Shown: piece after piece, positions 53,172 to 60,960 of the stretch
Layout: each line of letters starts with the position of its first letter
Numbering within the stretch: position 1 is the stretch's first letter
Assembly: GCF_900090195.1 (NCBI RefSeq)
Contig: NZ_LT607803.1
Coordinates: 5,358,229-5,422,228 of the forward strand
Origin: Variovorax sp. HW608
Lineage (GTDB): Bacteria > Pseudomonadota > Gammaproteobacteria > Burkholderiales > Burkholderiaceae_C
Direction of reading: 5' to 3'
DNA: 64,000 bases
Made by a program: the position numbers and the translations under genes
The notes under the pieces: generated by a model
What the model was told of the DNA's origin: nothing
Databases searched by the model: none
The model's input: only the letters and a program-made list of their open reading frames with translations

Positions 53172-54149
53172 TCAGCGCGCGAGCGCGCGGTCGCGCCAGA
53201 TGGCGAAATCCTGGGGCGGCTGGTGCAGATCGAGCCGCCGGCCGGCCTTGGCGATCTGGCTTGGGATGTCGTGGCCGACCAGCGCGGGCAGCCGATGCGC
53301 GGCGTCGATGAGGGCCTTCAGGTCGCAGCCGGTGTCGAAGTCCATGAGCTCGAGCGCATGCACGATCTCCTCGGTGCAGACATTGCCGCTCGCGCCCGGC
53401 GCGTAAGGGCAGCCGCCGAGGCCGCCCAGCGACGCGTCGAAGCGGTCCGCGCCGGCCTCGATCGAGGCGAGCACGTTCGCGAGCCCCATGCCGCGCGTGT
53501 TGTGGAAGTGCAGCGTGGTCTCCCGCGACCCGAAGCGGCTGCGGAAGTCGCGCACCAGCGCCGACACCTGCGTCGGATAGGCCATGCCGGTGGTATCGCA
53601 GAGCGTGATGCCGCGCGCGCCCGCATCGGCGAAGCGCGCGGCCCAGTCGAACACCACCTGAGGGTCGACCTCGCCTTCCATCGGGCAGCCGAACACGCAT
53701 GACAGCGACACGTTGACCGGCACCTTCGCCTGCCGTGCCAGCGCCATGACCTCGCTGAGCGCGTCGAAGGACTGCCGGCGCGTCATGCGCAGGTTGGCGA
53801 TGTTGTGCGTCTCGCTGCACGACATCACGAGGTTGAGCTCGTCGGCGTTGGCGTCGATCGCGCGTTCGGCGCCGCGCACGTTGGGCACGAGGCAGGTGTA
53901 GACGATGCCCGGCTTGCGGCGGATCTCGCGCAGCACGATCTCCGCGTCGCGCAGCGCGGGGATGGCCTCACGCGAGACGAAGGCGGTGGCCTCGATCTTC
54001 GCGAGGCCGGCTTCGGACAGGGCATCGATCAGCGCGATCTTGTCGGCCGTCGCGACGTAGGCGGCCTCGTTCTGCAGGCCGTCGCGCGGGCCGACTTCCT
54101 GCATGTGGATGCGGCGGCGTGCACCGGTCCAGGCGTCCGGTCTGCTCAT
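53172..54149 (-). CDS. Hydroxymethylglutaryl-CoA lyase family protein
   Basis: 325-residue TIM-barrel lyase of the DRE-TIM group, cleaving a 3-hydroxy-3-methylacyl-CoA (HMG-CoA or a relative such as citramalyl-CoA) to acetyl-CoA and a keto acid. Family motifs: MQEVGPRDGLQNEAAYV at the N terminus, metal His in TTLHFHNTRGMGLANVL, and the mobile-loop catalytic Cys in LGGLGGCPYAPGASGNV. The ATG at 54149 overlaps the stop of the upstream junction-repeat frame. With a family III CoA-transferase upstream it suggests activation then cleavage of a branched dicarboxylate. Confidence 0.9.
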   Translation of the reverse strand: MSRPDAWTGARRRIHMQEVGPRDGLQNEAAYVATADKIALIDALSEAGLAKIEATAFVSREAIPALRDAEIVLREIRRKPGIVYTCLVPNVRGAERAIDANADELNLVMSCSETHNIANLRMTRRQSFDALSEVMALARQAKVPVNVSLSCVFGCPMEGEVDPQVVFDWAARFADAGARGITLCDTTGMAYPTQVSALVRDFRSRFGSRETTLHFHNTRGMGLANVLASIEAGADRFDASLGGLGGCPYAPGASGNVCTEEIVHALELMDFDTGCDLKALIDAAHRLPALVGHDIPSQIAKAGRRLDLHQPPQDFAIWRDRALAR

Positions 54150-54268
54150 TGGACCACCCTCGCGCAGCGGCGCTTCGGGATTCGCCTACGGGCGGCCGGG
54201 CGGCTCACTGGACTACCCTCGCGCAGCGGCGCTTCGGGATTCGCCTTCGGAACGGCCGGGCGGCTCAT
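54146..54268 (-). repeat. Junction repeat with two tandem units, encoding a 40-residue mini-ORF
   Basis: Fills the gap between CoA-transferase and lyase genes. The ATG overlaps the upstream stop and the TGA overlaps the downstream ATG. Two ~60-bp units share ATG/GTG-AGCCGCCCGGCC, AGGCGAATCCCGAAGCGCCG and CTGCGCGAGGGT (unit 2 lacks one base, so it is read in another frame). Peptide begins MSRPAVPKANPEAPLREGS. The CCGGCC..TCCGAAGG block resembles the phaC-phaZ element. Confidence 0.75.
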
Positions 54269-55521
54269 GCCACGGCTCCCTTCGCGCGCAGCGCCGCAAT
54301 GTCGCCCGCGGCCAGTCCCAGTTCGGAAAGAACGCTGTCGGTGTCGTCCCCCAGGTGCGGCGCCGAAGTGCGCACGGTGCCCGGCGTGAGCGAGAGCTTG
54401 GGCACGATGCCCGGCACGTCGATCTCGCGGCCGTCGCGCGTGGTCTGGCGCAGGATCATGTCGCGTGCGCGGTAGTGCGGGTCCTCGTGGATGTCCTTCG
54501 CGGTATAGACGCGGCCTGCGGGCACGCGCGCTTCGCCGAGTGCCGAGAGCACCTGCGGGAGGGTGCGCGGCAGCGTCCATTCGCCGATCGCGGCATCGAT
54601 CTCCTCGACGCGCGCCGCGCGGCCCGCGTTGCTCTGCAGATCGGGCGCGCTGCCGAGTTCGGGGCGGCCGACGACCTCCATCAGGCGGCGGAAGATGCTG
54701 TCGCCGTTGCCGGCGATCAGCACGTAGCCGTCGGCGCAGCGGTAGGCGTTCGACGGCGCGATGCCGGGCAGGGCGCTGCCGGCCGCCTCGCGCACCGCGC
54801 CGAAGGCGCTGTATTCGGGGATCAGGCTTTCCATGACGTTGAACACCGCTTCGTGCAGCGCCACGTCGATGACCTGCCCCGGTCCGCCGTGCACCGCGCG
54901 GTGGTAGAGCGCCATCAGCACGCCGATGGTGCCGTGCAGCGCCGCCAGCGAGTCGCCGATGGAGATGCCGGTGCGCACCGGCACGCGGCCGGGTTCGCCG
55001 GTCAGGTGGCGCAGGCCGCCCATCGCCTCGCCGATCGCGCCGAAGCCGGGCAGGTCGCGGTACGGGCCGGTCTGGCCGTAACCCGAGATGCGCAGCATCA
55101 CGAGGCGCGGATTCAGCGCCTGCAGCGTTTCCCAGCCCATGCCCCAGCCTTCGAGCGTGCCGGGGCGGAAGTTCTCGATCAGCACGTCGGCCTCGGCGAT
55201 CAGCCGACGCGCGATGTCCTGGCCCTCGCTGGCGCGTAGGTCGAGCGCGATCGAGCGCTTGTTGCGCGACTGCACCTGCCACCAGACCGAAGTGCCGTCC
55301 TGCAGCATGCGCCAGTTGCGCAGCGGATCGCCGCCGCTCGCAGCGGGGCGCGCCGGGTCGGCAGGCGGTTCGATCTTGATGACGTCGGCGCCGAAATCGC
55401 CGAGCGTCTTGCCGCAGAAGGGGCCGGCGATGAGCTGGCCCATTTCGACTACGCGCAGTCCGGCGAGGGCGCCCTGGATCGAGGCGGCGCCGGGTTGGGG
55501 GTGGGGTGCTTGCATGGGCAT
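54265..55521 (-). CDS. Family III (CaiB/BaiF) CoA-transferase
   Basis: 418-residue CoA-transferase moving CoA from an acyl-CoA donor to a carboxylate. Typical features: LRVVEMGQLIAGPFCGKTLG and DFGADVIKIEPP at the N terminus, the catalytic Asp region NKRSIALDLRASEGQDIARR, VLIENFRPGTLEGWGMGWE, ISGYGQTGPYRDLPGFG and GGLRHLTGEPGRVPVRTGIS. First gene of the operon divergent from LysR, with a perfect LysR box in between. Stop overlaps the start of the junction-repeat frame. Substrate unknown; C4-C6 dicarboxylate is inference from the lyase. Confidence 0.9.
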   Translation of the reverse strand: MPMQAPHPQPGAASIQGALAGLRVVEMGQLIAGPFCGKTLGDFGADVIKIEPPADPARPAASGGDPLRNWRMLQDGTSVWWQVQSRNKRSIALDLRASEGQDIARRLIAEADVLIENFRPGTLEGWGMGWETLQALNPRLVMLRISGYGQTGPYRDLPGFGAIGEAMGGLRHLTGEPGRVPVRTGISIGDSLAALHGTIGVLMALYHRAVHGGPGQVIDVALHEAVFNVMESLIPEYSAFGAVREAAGSALPGIAPSNAYRCADGYVLIAGNGDSIFRRLMEVVGRPELGSAPDLQSNAGRAARVEEIDAAIGEWTLPRTLPQVLSALGEARVPAGRVYTAKDIHEDPHYRARDMILRQTTRDGREIDVPGIVPKLSLTPGTVRTSAPHLGDDTDSVLSELGLAAGDIAALRAKGAVA

Positions 55522-55585
55522 CGTCCGTGAGGGTGCGCGAATGATGCAAAAGGGCGCCCGGGCCGCAAAGCAGTCATTGGCGAGG

Positions 55586-55610
55586 CTGCCATCGCAAAAC
55601 GCGATGGCAG
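55586..55610. promoter_or_regulatory. LysR-type operator in the divergent CoA-transferase/LysR gap
   Basis: Perfect 10-bp inverted arms CTGCCATCGC and GCGATGGCAG around AAAAC. The core has the LysR-box form T-N11-A (ATC-N9-GAT). It lies 18 bp from the LysR start and 64 bp from the CoA-transferase start, the usual place for a recognition site controlling both. Confidence 0.75.
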
Positions 55611-55628
55611 ATCGCGCCGGGGTGTCTA

Positions 55629-56576
55629 ATGCGGCGCATGAAGCTCGATCCGGTCTCGTTGCGCCTCTTCGTGGCGGTCATGGAAGAAGGCACCATCGCC
55701 GCCGCGGCCCAGCGCGAACACATCGCGCCGGCGGCGGCGAGCAGGCGCATCAGCGAGCTCGAGGGCGTGCTCGACACGATGCTGTTCGAGCGCAGCAACC
55801 GGGGCACACGATCCACGCCCGCCGCGCATGCGCTGCTCGGCCTCGCGCGCAACGTGCTCTACGGGCTCGACGACATCGCCGAGCAGATGGCCGGCTTCGG
55901 CGCCGGGCTGCGCGGGCACGTGCGCGTGTTCGCGAACATCTCGGCCATCACCCAGTTCCTGCCGGACGAGCTGCGCAGCTTCATGGCGGCGGCGCCGATG
56001 GTGCAGGTGCACCTGCAGGAGCGCATCAGCACCGCCATCGCGCGCGCCGTGGCCGACAGCACGGCGGACATCGGCATCCTCAATGCCGGCGACTACGGCG
56101 AGTCGCTGAGCTTCCTGCCCTACCGCAGCGATGAACTGGTGCTGCTGGTGCCGCGCGGCCATGCGCTGGCACGCCGACGCCGGGTGCGGTTCCGCGAGGC
56201 GCTCGCCTACGAATTCGTCGGCGCGCATCCGGGCAGCGCGATCAACGCGCTGCTGCACCGCCTGGCGAGCGAGGCCGGCCAGCCGCTGCGGCTTCGCATC
56301 CAGGTCAGCGCCTACGACGCGATGGCACTGATGGTCGCTGCAGGCCTGGGCATAGGCGTCCTGCCACGGCTGAGCGCGAGGCTCTATGTGTCGTCACTGG
56401 GGATTCGCACGGTGTCGCTCGACGAAGCGTGGGCCAGCCGCCAACTGGTGCTGGCGGTGCGCTCCATCGAGGCCCTGTCGCCGGCCGCGCGCATGCTGGT
56501 GGACCATCTGGCCGATGCGTCGCGCAGGGGAGGGCAAACGTCGCCGGCGGGGCCCCGGACCGGGGGGAATGAGTGA
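55629..56576 (+). CDS. LysR-family transcriptional regulator
   Basis: 315-residue regulator. Winged helix-turn-helix at residues ~5-65 (LRLFVAVMEEGTIAAAAQRE, HIAPAAASRRISELEGVL); effector-binding domain from ~92 (HVRVFANISAITQFLPDELR, YRSDELVLLVPRGHALA, VAAGLGIGVLPRLSA). Start at 55629 or the ATG three codons later. Divergent from the CoA-transferase operon, which it most likely controls; the co-inducer is probably a carboxylate or CoA-ester of that pathway (inference). Confidence 0.9.
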   Translation: MRRMKLDPVSLRLFVAVMEEGTIAAAAQREHIAPAAASRRISELEGVLDTMLFERSNRGTRSTPAAHALLGLARNVLYGLDDIAEQMAGFGAGLRGHVRVFANISAITQFLPDELRSFMAAAPMVQVHLQERISTAIARAVADSTADIGILNAGDYGESLSFLPYRSDELVLLVPRGHALARRRRVRFREALAYEFVGAHPGSAINALLHRLASEAGQPLRLRIQVSAYDAMALMVAAGLGIGVLPRLSARLYVSSLGIRTVSLDEAWASRQLVLAVRSIEALSPAARMLVDHLADASRRGGQTSPAGPRTGGNE

Positions 56577-56580
56577 GTCT

Positions 56581-56654
56581 TGGAGCGGGCGAAGGGAATC
56601 GAACCCTCGTATGAAGCTTGGGAAGCTGCCGTTCTGCCATTGAACTACGCCCGC
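56581..56654 (-). tRNA. tRNA-Gly (anticodon CCC)
   Basis: 74 nt with encoded CCA. Acceptor GCGGGCG pairs with CGCCCGC; D-arm GTTC/GAAC around AATGGCA; anticodon loop TTCCCAA gives CCC; T-arm GAGGG-TTCGATT-CCCTT is close to perfect. The anticodon stem GCAGC/GCTTC has one C-T mismatch. Very similar to E. coli glyU tRNA. A partial copy lies at 58148-58182. Confidence 0.93.
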
Positions 56655-57150
56655 GCTGGCTGCGGATTCTAGCGTGGCGCCTGATGGCCATCACCTCGTG
56701 GTCGTCCACGATGGGACGACTTCCGTCACGACTGCCGGCATCGATCCGATCGAGAGCGATCGAGACGATCTCGTGGGGTGGCGGCTGCGGATCGCGGCTG
56801 GACTCTGCCTCCGCTCTATGCCCCCTGTGCGTTCCCGGACAATTGACGTTTTCGCGCTTGCGTGAAACATTCCGTCTTACATGTCTCGAATTTGAAAACC
56901 GGTGTAAGCAGGCATGGCGCGGGCAGCGTTCCGCACCGGTGGCGGAAGGCTTCCTGCTGGGTGCACGGAGAGAGGAAGGTGTTCCTGTGAGACCCGAGCG
57001 CGACCCGGTGGCCGACCGCATCAAGGAAGCCGCCGGCAGCGCCGCTCGCCTGCCCATCGACTGGCTGCGCCGCACCACGCGCAGCACGGGTGGACCACCT
57101 GTGTCGGCGCCGGCGGCCGGTGATTCGAGCAGACTGAAAGGAGCGATCCC
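56655..57150. other. Non-coding stretch between tRNA-Gly and cupin-like gene
   Basis: About 495 bp with no convincing gene. The part beside the tRNA matches the flank of the partial tRNA at 58183-58205. Around 56830-56900 an AT-richer patch (TTGACG ... TTACAT region) could hold a promoter. A GTG frame from 56987, with GGAAGG seven bases ahead, overlaps the cupin-like gene in another frame (see findings). CTGAAAGGAGCGATCCC precedes the 57151 start. Confidence 0.4.
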
Positions 57151-58098
57151 ATGGAGATGTCCACGGTTCCAGCGGTGCATGATGCGACATTGCCCGACAA
57201 ATGGATCGAAGCGAATTCTTCGGTGTTTCGGGAGAATTTCGACCGGATGAGTTTCGAGGTCAGCCACCATTTGGCATTGCATCCGCTCTTTCAACTCCCC
57301 CAATTGATGGAGCTGGCGGAGCGAACCCTGAAAACGCGCCCATCGGATCTTTACTACGACATGGGCAACGTCGCTCCCGGTCAAAAATGGAAAGATACGG
57401 GTCGTGTGTTCTCCCCACTGAAAGCATTGAGGCAGCTCGAGGATTCAAGCGCCTGGTTCATTTTCAGAAGCACGCAAAGAGATCCCGCCTACACCGAGCT
57501 GTACAGGCACGCGATCGCGGAGATCAAGGATATGGTTGGCGGCGGTATCGAATCCAAGATCAGCAGGGAAGACATCATCATTTTTGTGACATCGCCGAAG
57601 CGGGTGACGGCATATCACATAGATCGTGAATGCAATTTCATTCTTCAAATTCACGGGAAAAAGGATCTGCATGTCTTCGATCGTGAAGATCGGCAGGTTC
57701 TTCCGGAGGAAGAGCTTGAGCGATACTGGTCGGTCGACCACAACGCACCAAACTATAGACCCGAACTGCAGAACCGCGCGCGCTCGTACAAATTGGTTCC
57801 TGGAAATGGCGTACACGTTCCGGTCAACTGCCCTCATTGGTTGCAGAACGACGACAATATCTCGGTGACCTTGAGCGTGAATTTCCAATTCATAGATTCC
57901 ATGCGAGCGGATGTCTATCGGGCCAACCATTACCTCAGAAGGCTTGGAATCAATCCCAGCCCGCCCGGACGGAGTTCCCTGCGTGATCGAGCCAAGGTCA
58001 TGGCATTTTCAATCGCGAATGCCTTGACCCCATTGAGAACGGACCCGCTTTCAACTGAGCCCCTGTCTCAAGCCAGGAGGTCCGAAGGGAGGAAATGA
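57151..58098 (+). CDS. Cupin-like (JmjC-type) oxygenase-fold protein, AT-rich, copy 1
   Basis: 315-residue cytoplasmic protein of the cupin-like/JmjC-like family. The putative iron site is His-x-Asp in VTAYHIDRECNFILQIHG and a distal His in VPVNCPHWLQNDDN. C terminus: YRANHYLRRLGINPSPPG. It is paralogous to 60945-61907 (shared HHLA.HPL, RDP.Y..L, YH.DRE.NF.LQ, LRRLG..P). Base composition is plainly lower in G+C than all neighbours (the line at 57541 is 48% G+C), suggesting transfer. It lies between tRNA-Gly and a partial tRNA-Gly copy. Substrate unknown; peptide or small-molecule hydroxylation is a family-level guess. Confidence 0.75.
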   Translation: MEMSTVPAVHDATLPDKWIEANSSVFRENFDRMSFEVSHHLALHPLFQLPQLMELAERTLKTRPSDLYYDMGNVAPGQKWKDTGRVFSPLKALRQLEDSSAWFIFRSTQRDPAYTELYRHAIAEIKDMVGGGIESKISREDIIIFVTSPKRVTAYHIDRECNFILQIHGKKDLHVFDREDRQVLPEEELERYWSVDHNAPNYRPELQNRARSYKLVPGNGVHVPVNCPHWLQNDDNISVTLSVNFQFIDSMRADVYRANHYLRRLGINPSPPGRSSLRDRAKVMAFSIANALTPLRTDPLSTEPLSQARRSEGRK

Positions 58099-58147
58099 TT
58101 TTGCAAGGCATCACTTGATCTGTTCGTTGAAACAGAAAATCGGTTGA

Positions 58148-58182
58148 TTGGAAGTCCCGTTCTGCCATTGAACGACGCCCGC
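58148..58182 (-). repeat. Partial duplicate of tRNA-Gly 5' half
   Basis: Read on the minus strand it repeats the tRNA-Gly 5' half, GCGGGCGTCGTTCAATGGCA then GAACGG, with one A-to-C change, and ends at the anticodon loop (CTTCCAA). About 20 bp of upstream flank (ACGCTGGAAT, compare ACGCTAGAAT) is also shared, to 58205. A scar of integration or recombination at the tRNA. Confidence 0.8.
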
Positions 58183-58289
58183 GCAGGTCGGCATTCCAGC
58201 GTCGTGAAGACGCGCCCTCGTCCCACACCAGCGGCAAAAGCGCGGTGCCTAGGCTGGCCGGTCCGAAACATTGACGGGTCGATGGGCGT

Positions 58290-59396
58290 ATGGAGATTCT
58301 TGTTGTCGTCGGGACCTTGAGCGGTCAGGGTGGAATCGAGACTTGCGTGCAGTCGCTCGCGCAGGAAGCGCGAGCCAATGGCGATCATGTCCGGGTGCTC
58401 GCGTTGTGCCCCAGCACCGTCGACGGGAGCTGGCACGAGGGGCTGGACTACGGCGAGATGCCGAACGGGTCGCCGTCGCTGAGGCGGCAGGCCATCGAAA
58501 GCCTGCCCGCCGTGGTTCGCGCGTGCCGCCAGCAGCGGCCGGACGCCGTCATCGTCATCTACAGCTCGTCGATTCCGCTGGCGAGGCTCGCGCTGTTCCT
58601 CGCGGGGCTGAAGCGGCCGGTCATGGCGTGGCTGCATTTCTCCGACGCGCTCAAGCAGCGCACCAGCCTGCTGCGCTTCGCGCACGGCCACATCTGCATC
58701 AGCCAGCCCATCGTGGAATCGACCCGAAGGCTCGCAGGCATCCGGCCCGAGAACGTCCATCTCGTGCACAACGGCACGCGCGTCGATTCGACCGCGCCGA
58801 TCGCGCGCAGCGCACAGGGGCCGCTGCGGATCGTCCACGTCGGCCGCCTCACCGTGGGAGGTCAGAAGCGGACCGACGATCTGCTGCGGGCGCTCGCAAC
58901 GGTCGAGGGCGACTGGCGACTGCAGGTCGTCGGGACGGTCGCCCTCGCCGGCGACGCCGGCAAGCTGGAGGCGCTCGCCGATGCGCTGGGCATCGCCGAT
59001 CGCATCGACTGGGTGGGCTGGCAGCCCGACCCATGGGCCGCACTGGAGCGCGCGGACCTGCTCGTCCTCTGCTCGGCCTTCGAAGGCTTCCCGATGGTGC
59101 TGATCGAGGCGATGGCGCGCGGCATTCCGTGCCTCAGCAGCGATTGCCCGTCCGGCCCGTCGGACATCGTGCGGCCGGGGCAGAACGGGTGGCTCTATCC
59201 CGTGGCCGACTACGACGCACTGGCCGGCCGGCTCCAGGCCATCGTGGCCAATCGCTCGCTGTTGCCGGCCCCGGATGCGGTACGCGCCTCCGTGCGGCCG
59301 TTCAGCAGCCGGGCGGTGTTCCTGAAGATCAGGAAGGCGATCGAACAGACCCGCGGCAGCGCTTGCCCGCCGAGCTCCGTCCCCATCCATGAGTGA
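58290..59396 (+). CDS. Family GT4 glycosyltransferase
   Basis: 368-residue cytoplasmic or membrane-associated glycosyltransferase of the GT-B fold. N-terminal MEILVVVGTLSGQGGIETCV holds the Gly-rich loop; the donor domain shows HVGRLTVGGQKRTDDLL, then IDWVGWQPDPWAALERADLL and the E-x7-E motif in SAFEGFPMVLIEAMARGIPC. Resembles WaaG/RfaG-like lipopolysaccharide or capsular transferases. Its last codons overlap the start of the next membrane gene by 8 bp, so both likely serve one surface glycan. No glycan cluster is otherwise visible. Confidence 0.88.
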   Translation: MEILVVVGTLSGQGGIETCVQSLAQEARANGDHVRVLALCPSTVDGSWHEGLDYGEMPNGSPSLRRQAIESLPAVVRACRQQRPDAVIVIYSSSIPLARLALFLAGLKRPVMAWLHFSDALKQRTSLLRFAHGHICISQPIVESTRRLAGIRPENVHLVHNGTRVDSTAPIARSAQGPLRIVHVGRLTVGGQKRTDDLLRALATVEGDWRLQVVGTVALAGDAGKLEALADALGIADRIDWVGWQPDPWAALERADLLVLCSAFEGFPMVLIEAMARGIPCLSSDCPSGPSDIVRPGQNGWLYPVADYDALAGRLQAIVANRSLLPAPDAVRASVRPFSSRAVFLKIRKAIEQTRGSACPPSSVPIHE

Positions 59397-60960
59397 CGAT
59401 CGCCGGACGAAGGCGCTCTGGGTCGTGCTGACCTGGGCCGCCATCACCATCTTCCTGTCGATGCGGCACGTGATCTGGCGCGACGAGATGCGGGCGCTTT
59501 CGCTGGCATTGCAGGGCGACGGCTACGGCGAGATGCTGCGGTCGCTCGGCGACGGGCACCCGGGCCTGTGGCACACGCTGCTTCGCGCGGCCCACTCGCT
59601 GGTGCCGACGCCCGCGGTGCTGCCGGTCGTCTCGATGGTGGTCGCGCTGGCAGCGGTGGCCTTGCTGGCCTTTCGCTCGCCGTTCAGCCTGCCGGTGATC
59701 GCCGTCTTCCTGGCGGGGCGCGCGCCGCTGTACGAGTACTCCGTGATGGCGCGCAACTACGGCATCAGCATGCTGCTGATGTTCGTCTTCGCTGCCTTGT
59801 ACCGGCGCTGCCGCGCGCGTGGCGTGGCGCTCGGCATCGTGCTGTTCCTGCTTGCCAACTGCAACGTGCATTCGGCGCTGCTGGTGGGCGCGTGGCTGCT
59901 GTTCTGGCTGCTCGACCTGTGGCTGGACGAGCCGCGCGAGCCTGCGGCGCTGCGGAATTTCGTGCTCAATGCGGCGATCGCGGTGGCCGGCATCGCGGTC
60001 TGCGCGGCCACCGTCTTTCCGACCACCAACGATCTCGCGCAGCTCGACCTGGGCGATACGTCGATCCCGAAGGCGATGCTCGAGGGCCTGCTGCTGCCGG
60101 GCGGGACCTTCGGCGAACTCACGGGTTTTCCGCGCCTCGGGGCGCTGCTCGGCCTGCTGTCCGCGCCGACCTTCCTCCTGGTCGCGGAAGCGCTGCTGTC
60201 GCTGATCCTCGCCGGCAGCACGCTCGTGCTGGTCCAGAGGCCCGCTGCCCTCGTCGCGGCGCTGGCGGCGCTCTTGGGCCTGTCGTGCCTTTTTGCGGTG
60301 ATCTACAAGGGTGCATACCGGGATCAGGCGCTCTGGCTGGTGTTCGTGATGAGCCTGTACTGGATCGCGAAAGCCGATCCGGCGCGACAGGTCGCGCAAA
60401 GGGACCCCTGGATGGGGCGGCTTCGCGTCCTGGGGGTGGCGCTGTTCGGCCTGCTCCTGATGATCCAGGCGCTGTACGGGGCCCTGATGTTCGAGCGCAT
60501 CGCGCCGGAGGGCGCGGCGGAAAGCCGCAGTCGCGATCTCGCGCAACTCATCGAGCGCAAGCCGGAACTGGGCGACGCGATCGTCATCGCCGACCCCGAC
60601 TACCTGGTCGAGCCGCTGCCCTATTACAAGCTGCGCAATCCGACCTTCCTGATGCGCGAGCAGCGCTTCGGCAATGTCGTCACCTTCACGCGCGATGCCC
60701 GGCTCAGCCTGAGCCTGGACGAGATCCTCGGGCAGGCCAGGCAACTGCGCGAGGCCAACCACCGGCCGGTGCTGATCCTGCTGCGCGAACGGCTCGATCC
60801 GGCGGCGCCGGCGCGCACCGTCAAGGAGTCGTATGCGTGGCAGCTCACGACGAGCCCCGCGCAGGTGCGGAACTTCCTTTCATCGACGCACAAGCTCGCG
60901 AGTTTCGGCCCGGTGATCTGCTGTTCCGACGAGACTTTCGACGTCTACGTGCTGGGCTGA
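59389..60960 (+). CDS. Multi-pass membrane protein, GT-C glycosyltransferase-like
   Basis: 523-residue integral membrane protein with about 10-12 helices in the first 390 residues (VVLTWAAITIFLSMRHVIWR, LLVGAWLLFWLLDLWL, AIAVAGIAVCAATVFP) and a soluble C-terminal domain. The first loop RHVIWRDEMRALSLALQGDG carries the acidic pair DE, and GHPGLWHTLLRAAHSL follows, as in GT-C (GT39/ArnT-like) transferases using polyprenyl-phosphate sugars. This is fold-level inference. It overlaps the GT4 gene at the start and converges over 16 bp with the second cupin-like gene. Confidence 0.75.
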   Translation: MSDDRRTKALWVVLTWAAITIFLSMRHVIWRDEMRALSLALQGDGYGEMLRSLGDGHPGLWHTLLRAAHSLVPTPAVLPVVSMVVALAAVALLAFRSPFSLPVIAVFLAGRAPLYEYSVMARNYGISMLLMFVFAALYRRCRARGVALGIVLFLLANCNVHSALLVGAWLLFWLLDLWLDEPREPAALRNFVLNAAIAVAGIAVCAATVFPTTNDLAQLDLGDTSIPKAMLEGLLLPGGTFGELTGFPRLGALLGLLSAPTFLLVAEALLSLILAGSTLVLVQRPAALVAALAALLGLSCLFAVIYKGAYRDQALWLVFVMSLYWIAKADPARQVAQRDPWMGRLRVLGVALFGLLLMIQALYGALMFERIAPEGAAESRSRDLAQLIERKPELGDAIVIADPDYLVEPLPYYKLRNPTFLMREQRFGNVVTFTRDARLSLSLDEILGQARQLREANHRPVLILLRERLDPAAPARTVKESYAWQLTTSPAQVRNFLSSTHKLASFGPVICCSDETFDVYVLG

